Shown: positions 35,769 through 47,767, counted from the first letter of the stretch. The stretch: 64,000 bases of DNA from Neocallimastix lanati (nom. inval.) (GCA_016946835.1 JACVTC010000225.1:62001-126000), one strand, 5' to 3'. The notes: generated by a model from the sequence alone, not told the origin. Numbers and translations are program-made.

Positions 35769-38295
35769 TTATTAATTAAAAAAATCAAATAAACATAAAA
35801 ATAAATGAATAATAATCTTTTTTAAATAATATTTTTTAATAATTTTGTAAATATAATTATTTTTTTCTTTTTATTAATAATAAATTTATATTTAATACAT
35901 TTTCTATATTAAAGTTTCATTTATTATAATATTAAAAAATATAACATATAAATTTTAATATAATTAATAAAACATCATGTATAATATAAATATGAATATA
36001 TTATAATAAAGTTATAAATATTTAAAAAAATGTAAATATAAAAATAAAATTTTTATTTTTTTAAAATGATTTGTTATATTTTTAATATATTAATATCTTT
36101 ATAAAATATTTTTTTAATTAGATTTAGTATTAATATATTTTTATAATGGAAATAATTATAAATTTTATTGTAGCAATAGTTTTTTTAATATTTTAAAAAA
36201 TAATTAAATTTTTAATATTTTTATTATAATATTTATAAAATAATTATAAATAAAAAAAAATTATTAATTATACTCACAAATATTAATTAGAGTAATAGTA
36301 ATATACATTTTAATATTACAAATTTCTTTTTTTGATATTTAAATATTTATAAATAACAATTTTAATTTTAATTTAAATATATTTTAATATTTATTTTTAT
36401 TATTAATTTTTTTATTAATTTTTATTTTTTTATATATAATATTAAAAAAGATTTATTGTATTATATTTTTTTTAAATTAAATAATATATATATATTTTTT
36501 GTAAATTATTAAATTTTATATATTATTATATAAATATGAATGTAAATTTTTTTAAAAAATTATAATAAAAATAATAAAAATAATAAAAATTTTTAATAAT
36601 ATTTTGTTTATTTAAGAACTAAAATATTTTAATTTATATTTTTATTCCTTTATTTTTAATTACTTTTTATAATAAAATATATTGTAAAATTAAAAATATA
36701 TATAAATTACATTTAGTTTTTATATTAGTTAAACCATTTTGTATATTTATTTTATATTTTTAATTCATTTTTAATGACAGATTCCATTTTATAAATAAAA
36801 TGATCATATAATATTATTATTTATTAATAAATATAAAATATTAAAAATCAAAAATTTATTAAAGTTTCTATTCAATTAATTTTAATTAATATTAAAAGTT
36901 CTATGAAATGTTAATATATATATAAAAATACATTATTCAATAATACAAAAATAATATAAAAATTTTTATTTCAAATAAAATATATACTAAATAAAATAGA
37001 ATAAAACTATTAATATATATTCTATAATAATATCAGGTTATGATGTAAAACTCATTAAATTAATATATCAAAAAACTATTAGTAATTATATTATTTTTTA
37101 TTAAATTATTTAACTATATTCTTCCAAATTTTTTATTTTTTAATAATTCTTCTTTTTGTCTTATTATTCTGTATTTTTTAATTCTATTTTTTTTATCATG
37201 ATTTTTATTCAAATTTATGGCTTTTTATTATGGATGATTGAATTTATTAATCATCCACTTAGTTCAAATAAAATTATTAATCATTTTTGGTTGTTTTTTT
37301 ACTTTGCTTTCGTTTATTAAGATTTATGTTGAATTTAAATCTTTCAAAAATAAAAATTAAAATAAAGCTTAAAGTATCTTAATTATTATTTATATTGCTT
37401 CCTTTTTTAATTTTTATTGATTTTTTATTTTCCAGTATTGAATTTTTTTATTTCTTTATTAATATGACTTAATATATATAATTTTTAATATTATCTTTAG
37501 AAAACATAAATATTAACTATTTTTTTATAAACTTTATTGAATATAGATCTTTAGTCAGTTTCAATAAGTTATGTAATAAAATGTTTCAATTTGTTTCGAT
37601 AATATAAAATTGTGTAATATATTGTTTTTTTTTATATAAAAATTAATGGTTTCTTTATTTTAATAAGTAAGTTATTACAGAATAAAATTTAAAAATAATA
37701 ATAAAATTTTTTTCTTAAATTAAATATTATATATAATTGGAAATAATTTTAAATTATTGCGAAATGGAAATTTGAAATAAGTATTATATTAATTAATATA
37801 GACAGAGCATATATTTGCGATGAATATAAAATTTTCATAAAATGATATTTTGCAATTTTAATTTATCTAAATTTATTTATTTTTTTATAAACTAAATAAT
37901 AAATTTACATTTACAAATAAAACTATTGATATATATTTTATTTATTATTTTTTATTTTTAAGATCTTTCTTTTATATTTTATTTTATATATAACTTTATA
38001 TGATATAACAAATAATGTGAACTTTTATTATTTGTAAAATATTTATAAAAATATTATATAATGAATTTTTATAATAAATAAGGTAAATATAATTGTGATA
38101 AGTAAATAAATATATTAAAAAATTAAATTAATTTATCGAAATTAATTCATTTTTTTATAAACTTAACATAAATTTACATTTAAAAATAATATTATTGTTA
38201 CTTATATTGTTAAATATATTTTTATATTTTTAAGATTTTTTGTTTTTTTTATATTTTATTTTATATATAACTAATTTAACAAATAAAATAAATTT
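35769..38295. other. Non-coding AT-rich region leading into satellite
   Basis: No gene. From about 37850 it contains two weak, roughly 280-bp repeated segments (TTTTTTTATAAAC...ATTTACATT) that look like an older relative of the satellite to the right. Confidence 0.5.
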
Positions 38296-40884
38296 ATTGA
38301 AAAATCCAAATAATAACTATATATTTTATTTATTACTATTTTATTATGGTTTATATTATTTTTTTTTTTTTTTTCAAAAAAATGAAATGTTAATTTTAAT
38401 ATTTTGTAAAGTAACTTGAACACTCCGTTTTATGAATAATAATCATAAATAATTTAATTATTAAATTCTTAGTATTTTTTAGTTAAATTGAATTAATTTA
38501 ATGAAATTTCAAAATTAATTTAACAAAAAAAAAAAAAAGACTATTGAAAAATCCAAATAATAACCATATATTTTATTTATTACTATTTTATTATTGTTTA
38601 TATTTTTTTTTTTTTTTATCTTAAAAAAAAGAAATGTACTTTTTAATAGTTTTTCAAGTAACGTGAACACTACGTTTTATGAATAATAATAATAAATAAT
38701 TTAATTAATAAATTTTTAGTATTTTTTAGTTAAATACAAAAATGATGGAAAAAAAATATGTAAAATTTTTGAATTAATTTATTGAAATTTCAAAATTATT
38801 TTAACAAAAAAAAAAAAAAAAACTATTGAAAAATCCAAATAATAACCATATATTTTATTTATTACTATTTTATTATTGTTTATATTTTTTTTATTTTTAT
38901 CTTAAAAAAAAGAAATGTATTTTTTAATAGTTTTTCAAGTAACGTGAACACTATATTTTATTAAAAATTATCATAAATAATTTAATTAATAAATTTTTAG
39001 TATTTTTTAGTTAAATACAAAAATGATGGAAAAAAAATATGTAAAATTTTTGAATTAATTTAATGAAATTTCAAAATTAATTTAACAAAAAAAAAAAAAA
39101 AAAGACTATTGAAAAATCCAAATAATAACCATATATTTTATTTATTACTATTTTATTATTGTTTATACTCTTTTTTTTTTTTATCTTAAAAAAAAGAAAT
39201 GTATTTTTTAATAGTTTTTCAAGTAACGTGAACAACTATATTTTATTAAAAATTATCATAAATAATTTAATTAATAAATTTTTAGTATTTTTTAGTTAAA
39301 TACAAAAATGATGGAAAAAAAATATGTAAAATTTTTGAATTAATTTAATGAAATTTCAAAATTAATTTAACAAAAAAAAAAAAAAAAAGACTATTGAAAA
39401 ATCCAAATAATAACCATATATTTTATTTATTACTATTTTATTATTGTTTATATTTTTTTTTTTTTTTATCTTAAAAAAAAGAAATGTATTTTTTAATAGT
39501 TTTTCAAGTAACGTGAACAACTATATTTTATTAAAAATTATCATAAATAATTTAATTAATAAATTTTTAGTATTTTTTAGTTAAATACAAAAATGATGGA
39601 AAAAAAATATGTAAAATTTTTGAATTAATTTAATGAAATTTCAAAATTAATTTAACAAAAAAAAAAAAAAAGACTATTGAAAAATCCAAATAATAACCAT
39701 ATATTTTATTTATTACTATTTTATTATTGTTTATACTCTTTTTTTTTTTTATCTTAAAAAAAAGAAATGTATTTTTTAATAGTTTTTCAAGTAACGTGAA
39801 CAACTATATTTTATTAAAAATTATCATAAATAATTTAATTAATAAATTTTTAGTATTTTTTAGTTAAATACAAAAATGATGGAAAGAAAAATATGTGAAA
39901 TTTTTGAATTAATTTATTGAAATTTCAAAATTAATTTAAAAAAAAAAAATAAAACTAGTGAAAAATAAAAATAATTTATATATATTTTATTTATTACTAT
40001 TATATTATTGTCTATTTTTTTTTTTTATTTTTATCTCAAAAAAAAAAAATGTATTTTTTAATAGTTTGTCAAGTAACGTGAACACTATATTTTATTAAAA
40101 ATTATAATATATAATTTAATTAATAAATTTTTAGTATTTTTGAGTTAAATAAAATATGATGGAAAGAAAAATATGTGAAATTTTTGAATTAATTTATTGA
40201 AATTTCAAAATTTAATTAATAAAAAAAAAATAAAACTAGTGAAAAATCAAAATAATATCCATATATTTTATTTATTACTATTATATTATTGTCTATTTTT
40301 TTTTTATCTCAAATAAAAGAAATATATTTTTTAATAGTTTGTCAAGTAACGTGAACACTATATTTTATTAAAAATTATCATATATAATTTAATTAATAAA
40401 TTTTTAGTATTTTTGAGTTAAATAAAATATGATGGAAAGAAAAATATGTGAAATTTTTGAATTAATTTATTGAAATTTCAAAATTTAATTAATAAAAAAA
40501 AAATAAAACTAGTGAAAAATCAAAATAATATCCATATATTTTATTTATTACTATTATATTATTGTCTATTTTTTTTTTATCTCAAAAAAATGAAATATAT
40601 TTTTTAATAGTTTGTCAAGTAACGTGAACACTATATTTTATTAAAAATTATCATATATAATTTAATTAATAAATTTTTAGTATTTTTGAGTTAAATAAAA
40701 TATGATGGAAAGAAAAATATGTGAAATTTTTGAATTAATTTATTGAAATTTCAAAATTAATTTAAAAAAAAAAATAAAACTAATGAAAAATCAAAATAAT
40801 ATCCATATATTTTATTTATTACTATTATATTATTGTCTATTTTTTTTTATCTCAAATAAAAGAAATATATTTTTTAATAGTTTG
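38296..40884 (+). repeat. Satellite array, about 270-285 bp monomer, left part
   Basis: Successive AACGTGAAC landmarks lie at 38660, 38941, 39225, 39510, 39793, 40075, 40348 and 40621, giving periods of 281, 284, 285, 283, 282, 273 and 273. A diverged first unit has AACTTGAAC at 38413. Each monomer has a poly(A) tract, a poly(T) tract and TTTTTAGTATTTTT. The array is cut at 40884 by the Ty3/gypsy element and resumes at 48332. Confidence 0.95.
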
Positions 40885-41266
40885 TGATATAAAACAAATA
40901 TGTGTAGTAACATATTTGTATATTTAATAATAATTATTAAATATTAAATTTATATCTTTTTGATAATATTTATTTTATTTTATTTTATTTCAATATATAT
41001 TATTATAATTATAATAATTATAATACTTTAATTCATATAAAATTTATATAATTCTATATATTAGAATATGTATTTAATATATTACCTATTTCTTATAAAT
41101 TAAATTATTTATATTAGAAATAGAGAACTCTATTGTAAATTTTTAGGAATTAGAATTATTATTTTAATTGTACGAATATTATAATATTATAAATAAAATA
41201 TACTAAACTACCATTATTTAAAACCCACTGCTTATAAATTATTGCACATAAAAGTCCCGCATATCA
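40885..41266 (+). repeat. 5' LTR
   Basis: 382 bp, TGATATAAAAC...GCATATCA. The first 75 or so bases and the last 25 or so match the 3' LTR closely. The middle does not align well, and the 3' LTR is 182 bp longer. Confidence 0.85.
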
Positions 41267-41271
41267 AAAAT

Positions 41272-41290
41272 TGGTGGAGATATCGGGGAT
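41272..41290 (+). promoter_or_regulatory. Primer-binding site
   Basis: TGGTGGAGATATCGGGGAT lies 5 bases after the LTR. It begins with TGG, complementary to the CCA end of a tRNA, and should prime minus-strand synthesis. The tRNA species was not determined. Confidence 0.8.
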
Positions 41291-41418
41291 GTGCAATAAT
41301 ATAGTTGTATTATTTTTATAAGTGTTTTATTAAGAGATATATTTTTATTATAATTATTTTCGTGTGTTAATTTATTAAGTTTAAATAAAATATTAGTTGA
41401 AAATTAATAATTGCGCGT

Positions 41419-41419
<1 letters not shown>

Positions 41420-41455
<36 letters not shown>
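41420..41455. repeat. Poly(A) run in the Ty3 leader
   Basis: About 36 A followed by (TA)n. A second run of about 40 A lies at 41757-41798. Both are within the untranslated leader between primer-binding site and gag. Confidence 0.9.
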
Positions 41456-41470
<15 letters not shown>

Positions 41471-41484
41471 TATTTTATTCTTAT

Positions 41485-41653
41485 TAATTAAAGGCAGCTG
41501 GGAATTTGGACCAGGATAAAAACGAATAAGTCTTTAATTACTATTTAGATTTAGTTAATAGTGATAAGTTAGTTAATTAATTGTAATATTTTATTTGTAA
41601 TTAAAGATAACTGGGAGTTTGAACCAGTATAAAAACGAATAAGCCTTTAATTA
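41485..41653 (+). promoter_or_regulatory. Duplicated leader hairpins of the Ty3 element
   Basis: Two 56-bp units, 41485-41540 and 41598-41653, match at 49 of 56 positions. Each is bounded by TAATTAAAG and its reverse complement CTTTAATTA, with an inner CTGG...CCAG pair and a shared ATAAAAACGAATAAG. Located between primer-binding site and gag, where LTR elements keep packaging, dimerisation or translation signals. Role inferred. Confidence 0.65.
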
Positions 41654-41752
41654 TTAACTATTAGTTTATTATAAAAAAAAAAAAAAAATAATAATAATAA
41701 TAATAATAATAGAAGTAATAAATAGTATTAATTAGTAAATTAATTAATAAGT

Positions 41753-41800
<48 letters not shown>

Positions 41801-42006
41801 ATATATATAATAATAATAAATAATAATTATAATAATATTAATATTGATAATAATACTTAGTAACAAAAATAAATAGTAAAAATTTTTAATAGTGATAAAA
41901 TATATATTTAATTTTATAAATTATTGAACGCGTTTTATTAGTTAATAAGACTATATATTATTGTATTTATATATATATACTACTCATTATTTGGAATTTT
42001 CTTAAA

Positions 42007-43131
42007 ATGTCAAGTTCACCTACTACTTCGACAACTCTAGTGGATAACGATGATGTCGATACTAGAACTCTACCAAGGATTGGAGGTGTTCATAAAGATG
42101 CAGAAATTTGGAAGTTTCGTATTACTGACTGGTTTAGAAGGGAACGTATTGTAACGGATGCAGGAAAATTCAGTTATATCATTGCATCCTGTGAGGATGA
42201 TATAGTTCGTGTACTTCATATGGAACAAGTCAAGTTGAATCGGATTCTAACACTAGATGAATGTGTATACCTAATTAAAAAGAAATATTGGAGAGAAAAT
42301 CTGAAAGAAGACAAATTAAGACAAATTAAGAAAATTATGATCAATCCAAATGAAAGTATTTACGACTTTAATACTAGATTCTTAGAGTTATATGATCAAT
42401 TAGATTCCGCAGACCAATCTTCCTTCTCAGTGATCGACTATGAAAATGCCTTGAGACCTCGTAGTAGAATTTATGAAAGAATCGCCATGGCTGAAGCTCC
42501 TGACCTTGAAACTGCCTGTAAATTAGCTGAGAAATATGAAAATATATTAACTCAATCTCAAGGAAACCAAGAAATGTGGGGTCCTTATGGTAATATCAAT
42601 AATTATAATAGAAGAAATAATTTTTCCCAATCTGGTAGATCAAACCTTAATAATGCTTTCATTGATCAATATAATAATAATTCAAATTTCACTCCATTTA
42701 ATAATAATTTTAATACATTTAACAATTCAGGAAATTTTAATAGAATAAGAAGATTTAATAATGTATCATTAAATTCATCATCTAGAATGAATTCTAGCGT
42801 TTTGAGAAATTTTAGAAACCCAAATTTTAATAGTTTTAATAATAACAATAATCTTGGTAACAATAATTTTAATAATAATTATAACAATGGTAATAATTAT
42901 AATAATAGTAATAACAATAATCGTAATATGAATCACAATACAAATAATTATAATAATAATTCTGATGTTATAGACGATTTAACTAATCAAATGAAAAATT
43001 TAAAAATTAAAACCTGTTATTTCTGTCATCAACCGGATCATGTTTTAAAAGATTGCGTTGCTTTTGATAGATTCCAAAATGATCCAAATTATGAAAATTA
43101 TATTAATTCCTTATATTCTCAAAAAAACTAG
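42007..43131 (+). CDS. gag: Ty3/gypsy Gag (capsid-nucleocapsid)
   Basis: 374 codons. Residues 25-180 form a retrotransposon capsid-like region (IWKFRITDWFRRERI, IYDFNTRFLELYDQL). An Asn-rich linker follows at about 195-325. A zinc knuckle C-x2-C-x4-H-x4-C sits at residues 337, 340, 345 and 350, which binds RNA in nucleocapsids. The ATG follows a 740-bp leader with hairpins. The last codons CAA AAA AAC precede the TAG stop and form the -1 frameshift site that gives Gag-Pol. Asn-rich linkers match the host's codon and residue bias. Intact and probably functional. Confidence 0.93.
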   Translation: MSSSPTTSTTLVDNDDVDTRTLPRIGGVHKDAEIWKFRITDWFRRERIVTDAGKFSYIIASCEDDIVRVLHMEQVKLNRILTLDECVYLIKKKYWRENLKEDKLRQIKKIMINPNESIYDFNTRFLELYDQLDSADQSSFSVIDYENALRPRSRIYERIAMAEAPDLETACKLAEKYENILTQSQGNQEMWGPYGNINNYNRRNNFSQSGRSNLNNAFIDQYNNNSNFTPFNNNFNTFNNSGNFNRIRRFNNVSLNSSSRMNSSVLRNFRNPNFNSFNNNNNLGNNNFNNNYNNGNNYNNSNNNNRNMNHNTNNYNNNSDVIDDLTNQMKNLKIKTCYFCHQPDHVLKDCVAFDRFQNDPNYENYINSLYSQKN

Positions 43132-43154
43132 ATAATGGAAGAAGGCTAACTTCC
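43122..43154 (+). promoter_or_regulatory. -1 ribosomal frameshift signal between gag and pol
   Basis: The heptamer A AAA AAC (43122-43128) lies in the gag frame as CAA AAA AAC, directly before TAG (43129-43131). After an 8-nt spacer, GGAAG (43137-43141) can pair with CTTCC (43150-43154) around an 8-nt loop. The -1 frame is open from here without a stop into pol. This is the canonical retroviral X XXY YYZ arrangement. The stem is short, so a larger fold may be involved. Confidence 0.85.
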
Positions 43155-46100
43155 TTTAATCAAAATGCCAACCCTAGTATAATTGCAGCTACCTCATGGA
43201 ATGATAATTACAAAAATATTATTGCTGCTGCAAAACGTAGTAGAGATGAAAAATATTCATCCTTACTACCAAAAACAAAAAGAAAAATTAATAATGAAGA
43301 ATTAAGCGAAAATGATTATACTAATAAAATGTATTATAATACAATAAATAATTCACCTAAAATAAAATATAATTTAAGAAATAGAAATATTGTAGAGTTA
43401 CCCCTTAAGAATAAACCAAAAATTAATTACAATATTAATAATACTAAAAATTTTAATCATGATATAACTAATAAACATGACAACGAAAATGTGGATAATA
43501 ATACATTGGAAAGTATTAATGATGGAAATTTAGATAAACTAAATATTAACAAAACGAAGGTATTGAACAATAATGACTTTGAAAGTATAGGTAAGAAAAT
43601 AAGGAATAATAGTTTGGATATTGTGGATAAAGCAGATTTGGATATTATGAATAAAGTTGACTTGGATGTAGAGAACAATAATAAAAATAAAACGGATAAC
43701 TTGAACACTCAAAATGAAGAAATTGGTAAAAATAGTAAAGTTAATAATCTAAATAAAATTGGAATTGGAAATAGAATGAACCCTACCAATGATAAAGAAA
43801 GAGATAAAACGAAGGACAAAGCTACCAGAGTTGGTCAAATAATTCAATTGTTAGAGGGTGTTGAACCATACGATATTGTGGAAGAATTGAGAAATACCCC
43901 AGCTAATATTAATTTGGCTCAGTTATTAGGAATTAGTAGTGCCTTGCGTGCCGATGTTAACAGAAGTTTCAAAAAATTGAAAACAGAAGAGGAAACAATC
44001 ATAGGCTATGCGGAATGTTACGATGACATCGAAAATTTTGAGATTGTCAACAATCCGACACATTGCTACTGTACCAGGGAAGTCCATGAACACGATATTG
44101 CTGTGGTCAGTGGTTCCGTTGATGGTTATCCTGCCGCTATTTTAATTGATGGTGGTAGTAACGCGAATTTAGTAACTAGGAAATTTCTCACAAAATTCAT
44201 CAAAAATTATACTGTTGTAAGAACTACCTCTGGCAGAGTACATCAAGCTTTATCTGATGTTGAAGAAAAGGTTTATGAAAAAGTTCAACCTGAAGTACAA
44301 ATTGGAACATTAAAAATTAATACTGAATTTAGAGTCGTGGATAACGGTGATCCTATTTTTGATATAATTATTAATTTAAAAACACAAGCGGATTATAAGT
44401 TGCTAGTAGATGCTAATAGTAAATATTTATATGTGAGAAATAAAATTAATAATATCAATGGTATTTTCAGTTTTAACGTTGTACCCTTAGTACCATTAGA
44501 GGACGTTCAAATTTTTCAATCTCAAGCTATGTTTTGTTATATAATAGAAAATCCACCTTCTACAATAATTAATAATATTAATAGTATTAATGAGAATGTT
44601 GATAAAAATAAAATTCTTGAAGTATTAATTGATAATATGGATATCAAAGATTTGGATTTTAAGGCAGAATTCAAAAAAATATTAAATTCTTATACAGATG
44701 TTATAGCCGTTTCCAGTGATGATTTGGAACCTTCAGAATTACTACCTCACCATATTGAACTAATTGCAGGTAGTAAACCTATTAAACAAAAAGCTTATAG
44801 AATTTCTCAAATTCAATTAGAAGCTTTAAAAATAGAATTAAAGAAATTAATAGATAAAGGACTAATTGTACCATCTCATTCACCATGGTCGTCACCTATT
44901 GTATTAGTACCTAAGAAAAACGGTCGTTGGAGATTATGTATAGATTATAGATTATTAAATAATATCACTAAAAAGGATGCCTATGCAATCCCGATAATAC
45001 AAGAAATTTTTGATGCTCTAAAAGATGCTTATATTTTTTCAACTTTGGATCTGTTTAGTGGGTATCACCAGATACCTATGTTTAAGGATGATCAAGAACT
45101 TACTTCATTTACTACTAAGTTTGGAAATTATTACTTTAAGGTAATGCCTTTTGGTTTGACCAACGCTCCTGCTACCTTCCAGAGAGAAATGAATCGTATA
45201 TTCTTTGACTTAATAAATAAATGTGTTCAAATATATTTGGATGATATTATTGTATATTCACCATCCATTGAACAACATCTAATAGATTTAACAAATGTTT
45301 TTGAAATTCTTAGAAATAATAAATTAAAAATGAATATTGAAAAGTGTCATTTCTGTGTTTACGAAGTTGAAGCGTTGGGACACAAGATTTCAAATAAGGG
45401 GTTATTACCCATAGAAAGAAAAGTAGATGCAATCAAGAATTTAGATATTCCTACCAATATTTCTGAATTACGTTCTTTTCTTGGAATGGTTGGATATTAC
45501 AGAAATTTTATTGAAAACTATGCTTCTATTTCTGAACCTCTACGTAAACTTTTAAGGAAAAACTCACCTTTTATTTGGACTAAAGAACAAACTATTAGTT
45601 TTGATAATATGAAGAATTCTCTTTGTAACGCACCTATCTTATGTTATCCACGTTTTGATAAACCCTTTATTATTCGTACAGATGCTAGCTATCTAGGGAT
45701 AGGTGGAGTATTATTACAACTATATGAAGATAAAATAGAACACCCAGTATTTTATATTAGTCGTTCTTTAAGTAAATCTGAACATAATTACTCTATTACT
45801 GAATTGGAAGGAACTGCAGCTTACTACTGCATTAATAAGTTTAAACCCTATATTCTTGGAAACCCTTTTCGGACTATTCTTTACACAGATCATCAACCTT
45901 TAGTTCCTATAATTAAAAACAATGAACCAAATACAAGTAAACATGCTCGTTGGTGTCTTTTATTTAGTCAGTTACAAGTTGACGTTGTTTATCAACCCGG
46001 GAGAGCAAATATATTAGCTGATGCACTTTCTCGTATAAAAAGGAAAGATATTATTACTACTAATGCTTTGGTAAACGATAATAATAGTAATACTGAAGGT

Positions 46101-47411
46101 AACGTAAAAGAAAACAATGAAAATAATATTGATGATGAAGGTAATAGAAGCGAAAATGGTGGAAATGGTATAGTTGATAATAATAATATAATAATTAATA
46201 ATAATAACGAAGAGGATACTCCCAGAGAATTTATTGATGAAATTGAAAATGAAAAATATATTTCAGAATTTATGAAAAAGTTTTTGACAGAGAGGATTAT
46301 CACTATTAATGATAAAACATATATTAAAGATAGAGGTAAACTTAGACTAGTAATAGATGATTATTTGGAAAAAATAAAAATTATCGGAATGGCCCATAGG
46401 ATCGGCCATGAAGGCCTACAAAAGACATATGATAGAATAAAACAAAATTTTTATTGGAAAAATATGATTTTGGATATAAAGAAGTATATTTCAATTTGTA
46501 AAATATGCCAATTGAACAGATCGGAACCTTCTCCCAATTTAGTTGAACAATTTAGAACTCCTGTAGAGGCTCCTTTTGTCAGATTAGGATTGGATATTAT
46601 TGGACCTTTAAAAACTACATCCAAAGGTAATAAGTATATTATAGTTTGTGTAGATTATTTTACTTTATGGGTTGAAGCTGAAGCCTCTCAAACAATTACT
46701 TCTCAAGATGTTATCACCTTTTTAATTAATGTTTTTAGTAGACATGGGTTACCACAAATAATTAATATGGATAATGGAACCCAGTTGAATAGTGATTTCA
46801 CCAAAATATTCTTAGATCTTTATGGTGTATATATTCATTTTGTTGTTCGTTACCATCCTGCTTCTAATGGCTTGGTCGAAAATAGAAATAGAGAGATTGG
46901 AAAACAACTTAGGAATTTTGCTGGTAAAAATAATGATTGGGATACCTTATTACCTTTAGCTTTATGGGCTATCAGGACTTCAAAATCTTCTGTTAGTGGA
47001 TATTCAAGTTTTGAATTATTATATGGACGTGAAGATATACTCCCAAATGAAATCAATATACTTTGTTCATTAGGAGAATCCATTGAGCAACCGATTGAAG
47101 AATTATTATTAGAAAGATTAATAGAACATACAAAATGGATTAAAGATGCAGCCAATAAAAAGTTTGGGACAATTAACTATTGGAAGACAAGAAGAGAAGC
47201 AAAGAAAAGTATGGAAAAGATTCATGAATACAAAATCGGTGATAAAGTAAAAATAAGAATGTTTCAAAGACATAAATTGGACCCTTATTATATTGGGCCC
47301 TATACAATCAAAGAAATCACTTGGAATACTGTTAAATTACAAGAAGATAAAACTGGAATTATATTAAAGAGGAATGTACACATCAAAAATATTCTACCTT
47401 ATAGAGAATAA
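43128..47411 (+). CDS. pol: Ty3/gypsy Pol (protease, reverse transcriptase, RNase H, integrase)
   Basis: Open in the -1 frame relative to gag from the slippery site to TAA at 47409-47411. The first in-frame ATG is at 43329, and residue numbers count from it. A Lys/Asn-rich linker is followed by a conserved pre-protease helix (LLEGVEPYDIVEELRNTPAN). The protease motif is Asp274-Gly-Gly (LIDGGSNANLV). Reverse transcriptase has LCIDYRLLNN, PFGLTNAPATFQ and YLDD at 636-639. RNase H Asp is at 785 (RTDAS). Integrase has His1023 with Cys1057 and Cys1060, and catalytic Asp1089, Asp1148 and Glu1184 (35 residues between the last two). The C terminus ends KRNVHIKNILPYRE with no chromodomain. All catalytic residues are present except the unusual protease triad. 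Expression is most likely as a Gag-Pol fusion by -1 frameshifting, although an internal start at 43329 cannot be ruled out. Confidence 0.93.
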   Translation, partial: LDNGRRLTSFNQNANPSIIAATSWNDNYKNIIAAAKRSRDEKYSSLLPKTKRKINNEELSENDYTNKMYYNTINNSPKIKYNLRNRNIVELPLKNKPKINYNINNTKNFNHDITNKHDNENVDNNTLESINDGNLDKLNINKTKVLNNNDFESIGKKIRNNSLDIVDKADLDIMNKVDLDVENNNKNKTDNLNTQNEEIGKNSKVNNLNKIGIGNRMNPTNDKERDKTKDKATRVGQIIQLLEGVEPYDIVEELRNTPANINLAQLLGISSALRADVNRSFKKLKTEEETIIGYAECYDDIENFEIVNNPTHCYCTREVHEHDIAVVSGSVDGYPAAILIDGGSNANLVTRKFLTKFIKNYTVVRTTSGRVHQALSDVEEKVYEKVQPEVQIGTLKINTEFRVVDNGDPIFDIIINLKTQADYKLLVDANSKYLYVRNKINNINGIFSFNVVPLVPLEDVQIFQSQAMFCYIIENPPSTIINNINSINENVDKNKILEVLIDNMDIKDLDFKAEFKKILNSYTDVIAVSSDDLEPSELLPHHIELIAGSKPIKQKAYRISQIQLEALKIELKKLIDKGLIVPSHSPWSSPIVLVPKKNGRWRLCIDYRLLNNITKKDAYAIPIIQEIFDALKDAYIFSTLDLFSGYHQIPMFKDDQELTSFTTKFGNYYFKVMPFGLTNAPATFQREMNRIFFDLINKCVQIYLDDIIVYSPSIEQHLIDLTNVFEILRNNKLKMNIEKCHFCVYEVEALGHKISNKGLLPIERKVDAIKNLDIPTNISELRSFLGMVGYYRNFIENYASISEPLRKLLRKNSPFIWTKEQTISFDNMKNSLCNAPILCYPRFDKPFIIRTDASYLGIGGVLLQLYEDKIEHPVFYISRSLSKSEHNYSITELEGTAAYYCINKFKPYILGNPFRTILYTDHQPLVPIIKNNEPNTSKHARWCLLFSQLQVDVVYQPGRANILADALSRIKRKDIITTNALVNDNNSNTEGNVKENNENNIDDEGNRSENGGNGIVDNNNIIINNNNEEDTPREFIDEIENEKYISEFMKKFLTERIITINDKTYIKDRGKLRLVIDDYLEKIKIIGMAHRIGHEGLQKTYDRIKQNFYWKNMILDIKKYISICKICQLNRSEPSPNLVEQFRTPVEAPFVRLGLDIIGPLKTTSKGNKYIIVCVDYFTLWVEAEASQTITSQDVITFLINVFSRHGLPQIINMDNGTQLNSDFTKIFLDLYGVYIHFVVRYHPASNGLVENRNREIGKQLRNFAGKNNDWDTLLPLALWAIRTSKSSVSGYSSFELLYGREDILPNEINILCSLGESIEQPIEELLLERLIEHTKWIKDAANKKFGTINYWKTRREAKKSMEKIHEYKIGDKVKIRMFQRHKLDPYYIGPYTIKEITWNTVKLQEDKTGIILKRNVHIKNILPYRE

Positions 47412-47421
47412 TAATAATATT

Positions 47422-47453
<32 letters not shown>

Positions 47454-47767
47454 TATATTATTAACAAAAATTTAATAACAAAATTTTTTTTTTTTTTAAA
47501 AATTGAATCAAAATTTAAATTATAAATTTATCATAAATTTTATAAATTTTGTATTTGAGATATTCAAATTATATTAATGAATATTTTATAACTAACATAG
47601 TAAATATAAAATTTTCTTTAAAAATGAAATAATATTCTACAATATAATTATCTTATAAAAATTATTATTTTGTTAATAGTCAATTTTATCTTCAATTAAG
47701 AATTCTTCTCGTATAGAGAACTATACTTAATTTCATATATAAATTGCTATCTTAGCGTGGGCAATTT
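47412..47767 (+). other. Ty3 element 3' untranslated region
   Basis: AT-rich with a poly(A) run and (TA)n after the stop. A clear polypurine tract before the 3' LTR is not evident; the bases before TGATCTAAAAC read TTAGCGTGGGCAATTT. Confidence 0.6.

Noticed and set aside
38296-40884. Regular repeats resembling a CRISPR array
   Set aside because: The unit is about 280 bp, continuous and without unique spacers, in a eukaryotic AT-rich context: a satellite.
45992-47155. Antisense ORFs of about 100 codons within pol
   Set aside because: Shadows of the intact pol coding sequence.
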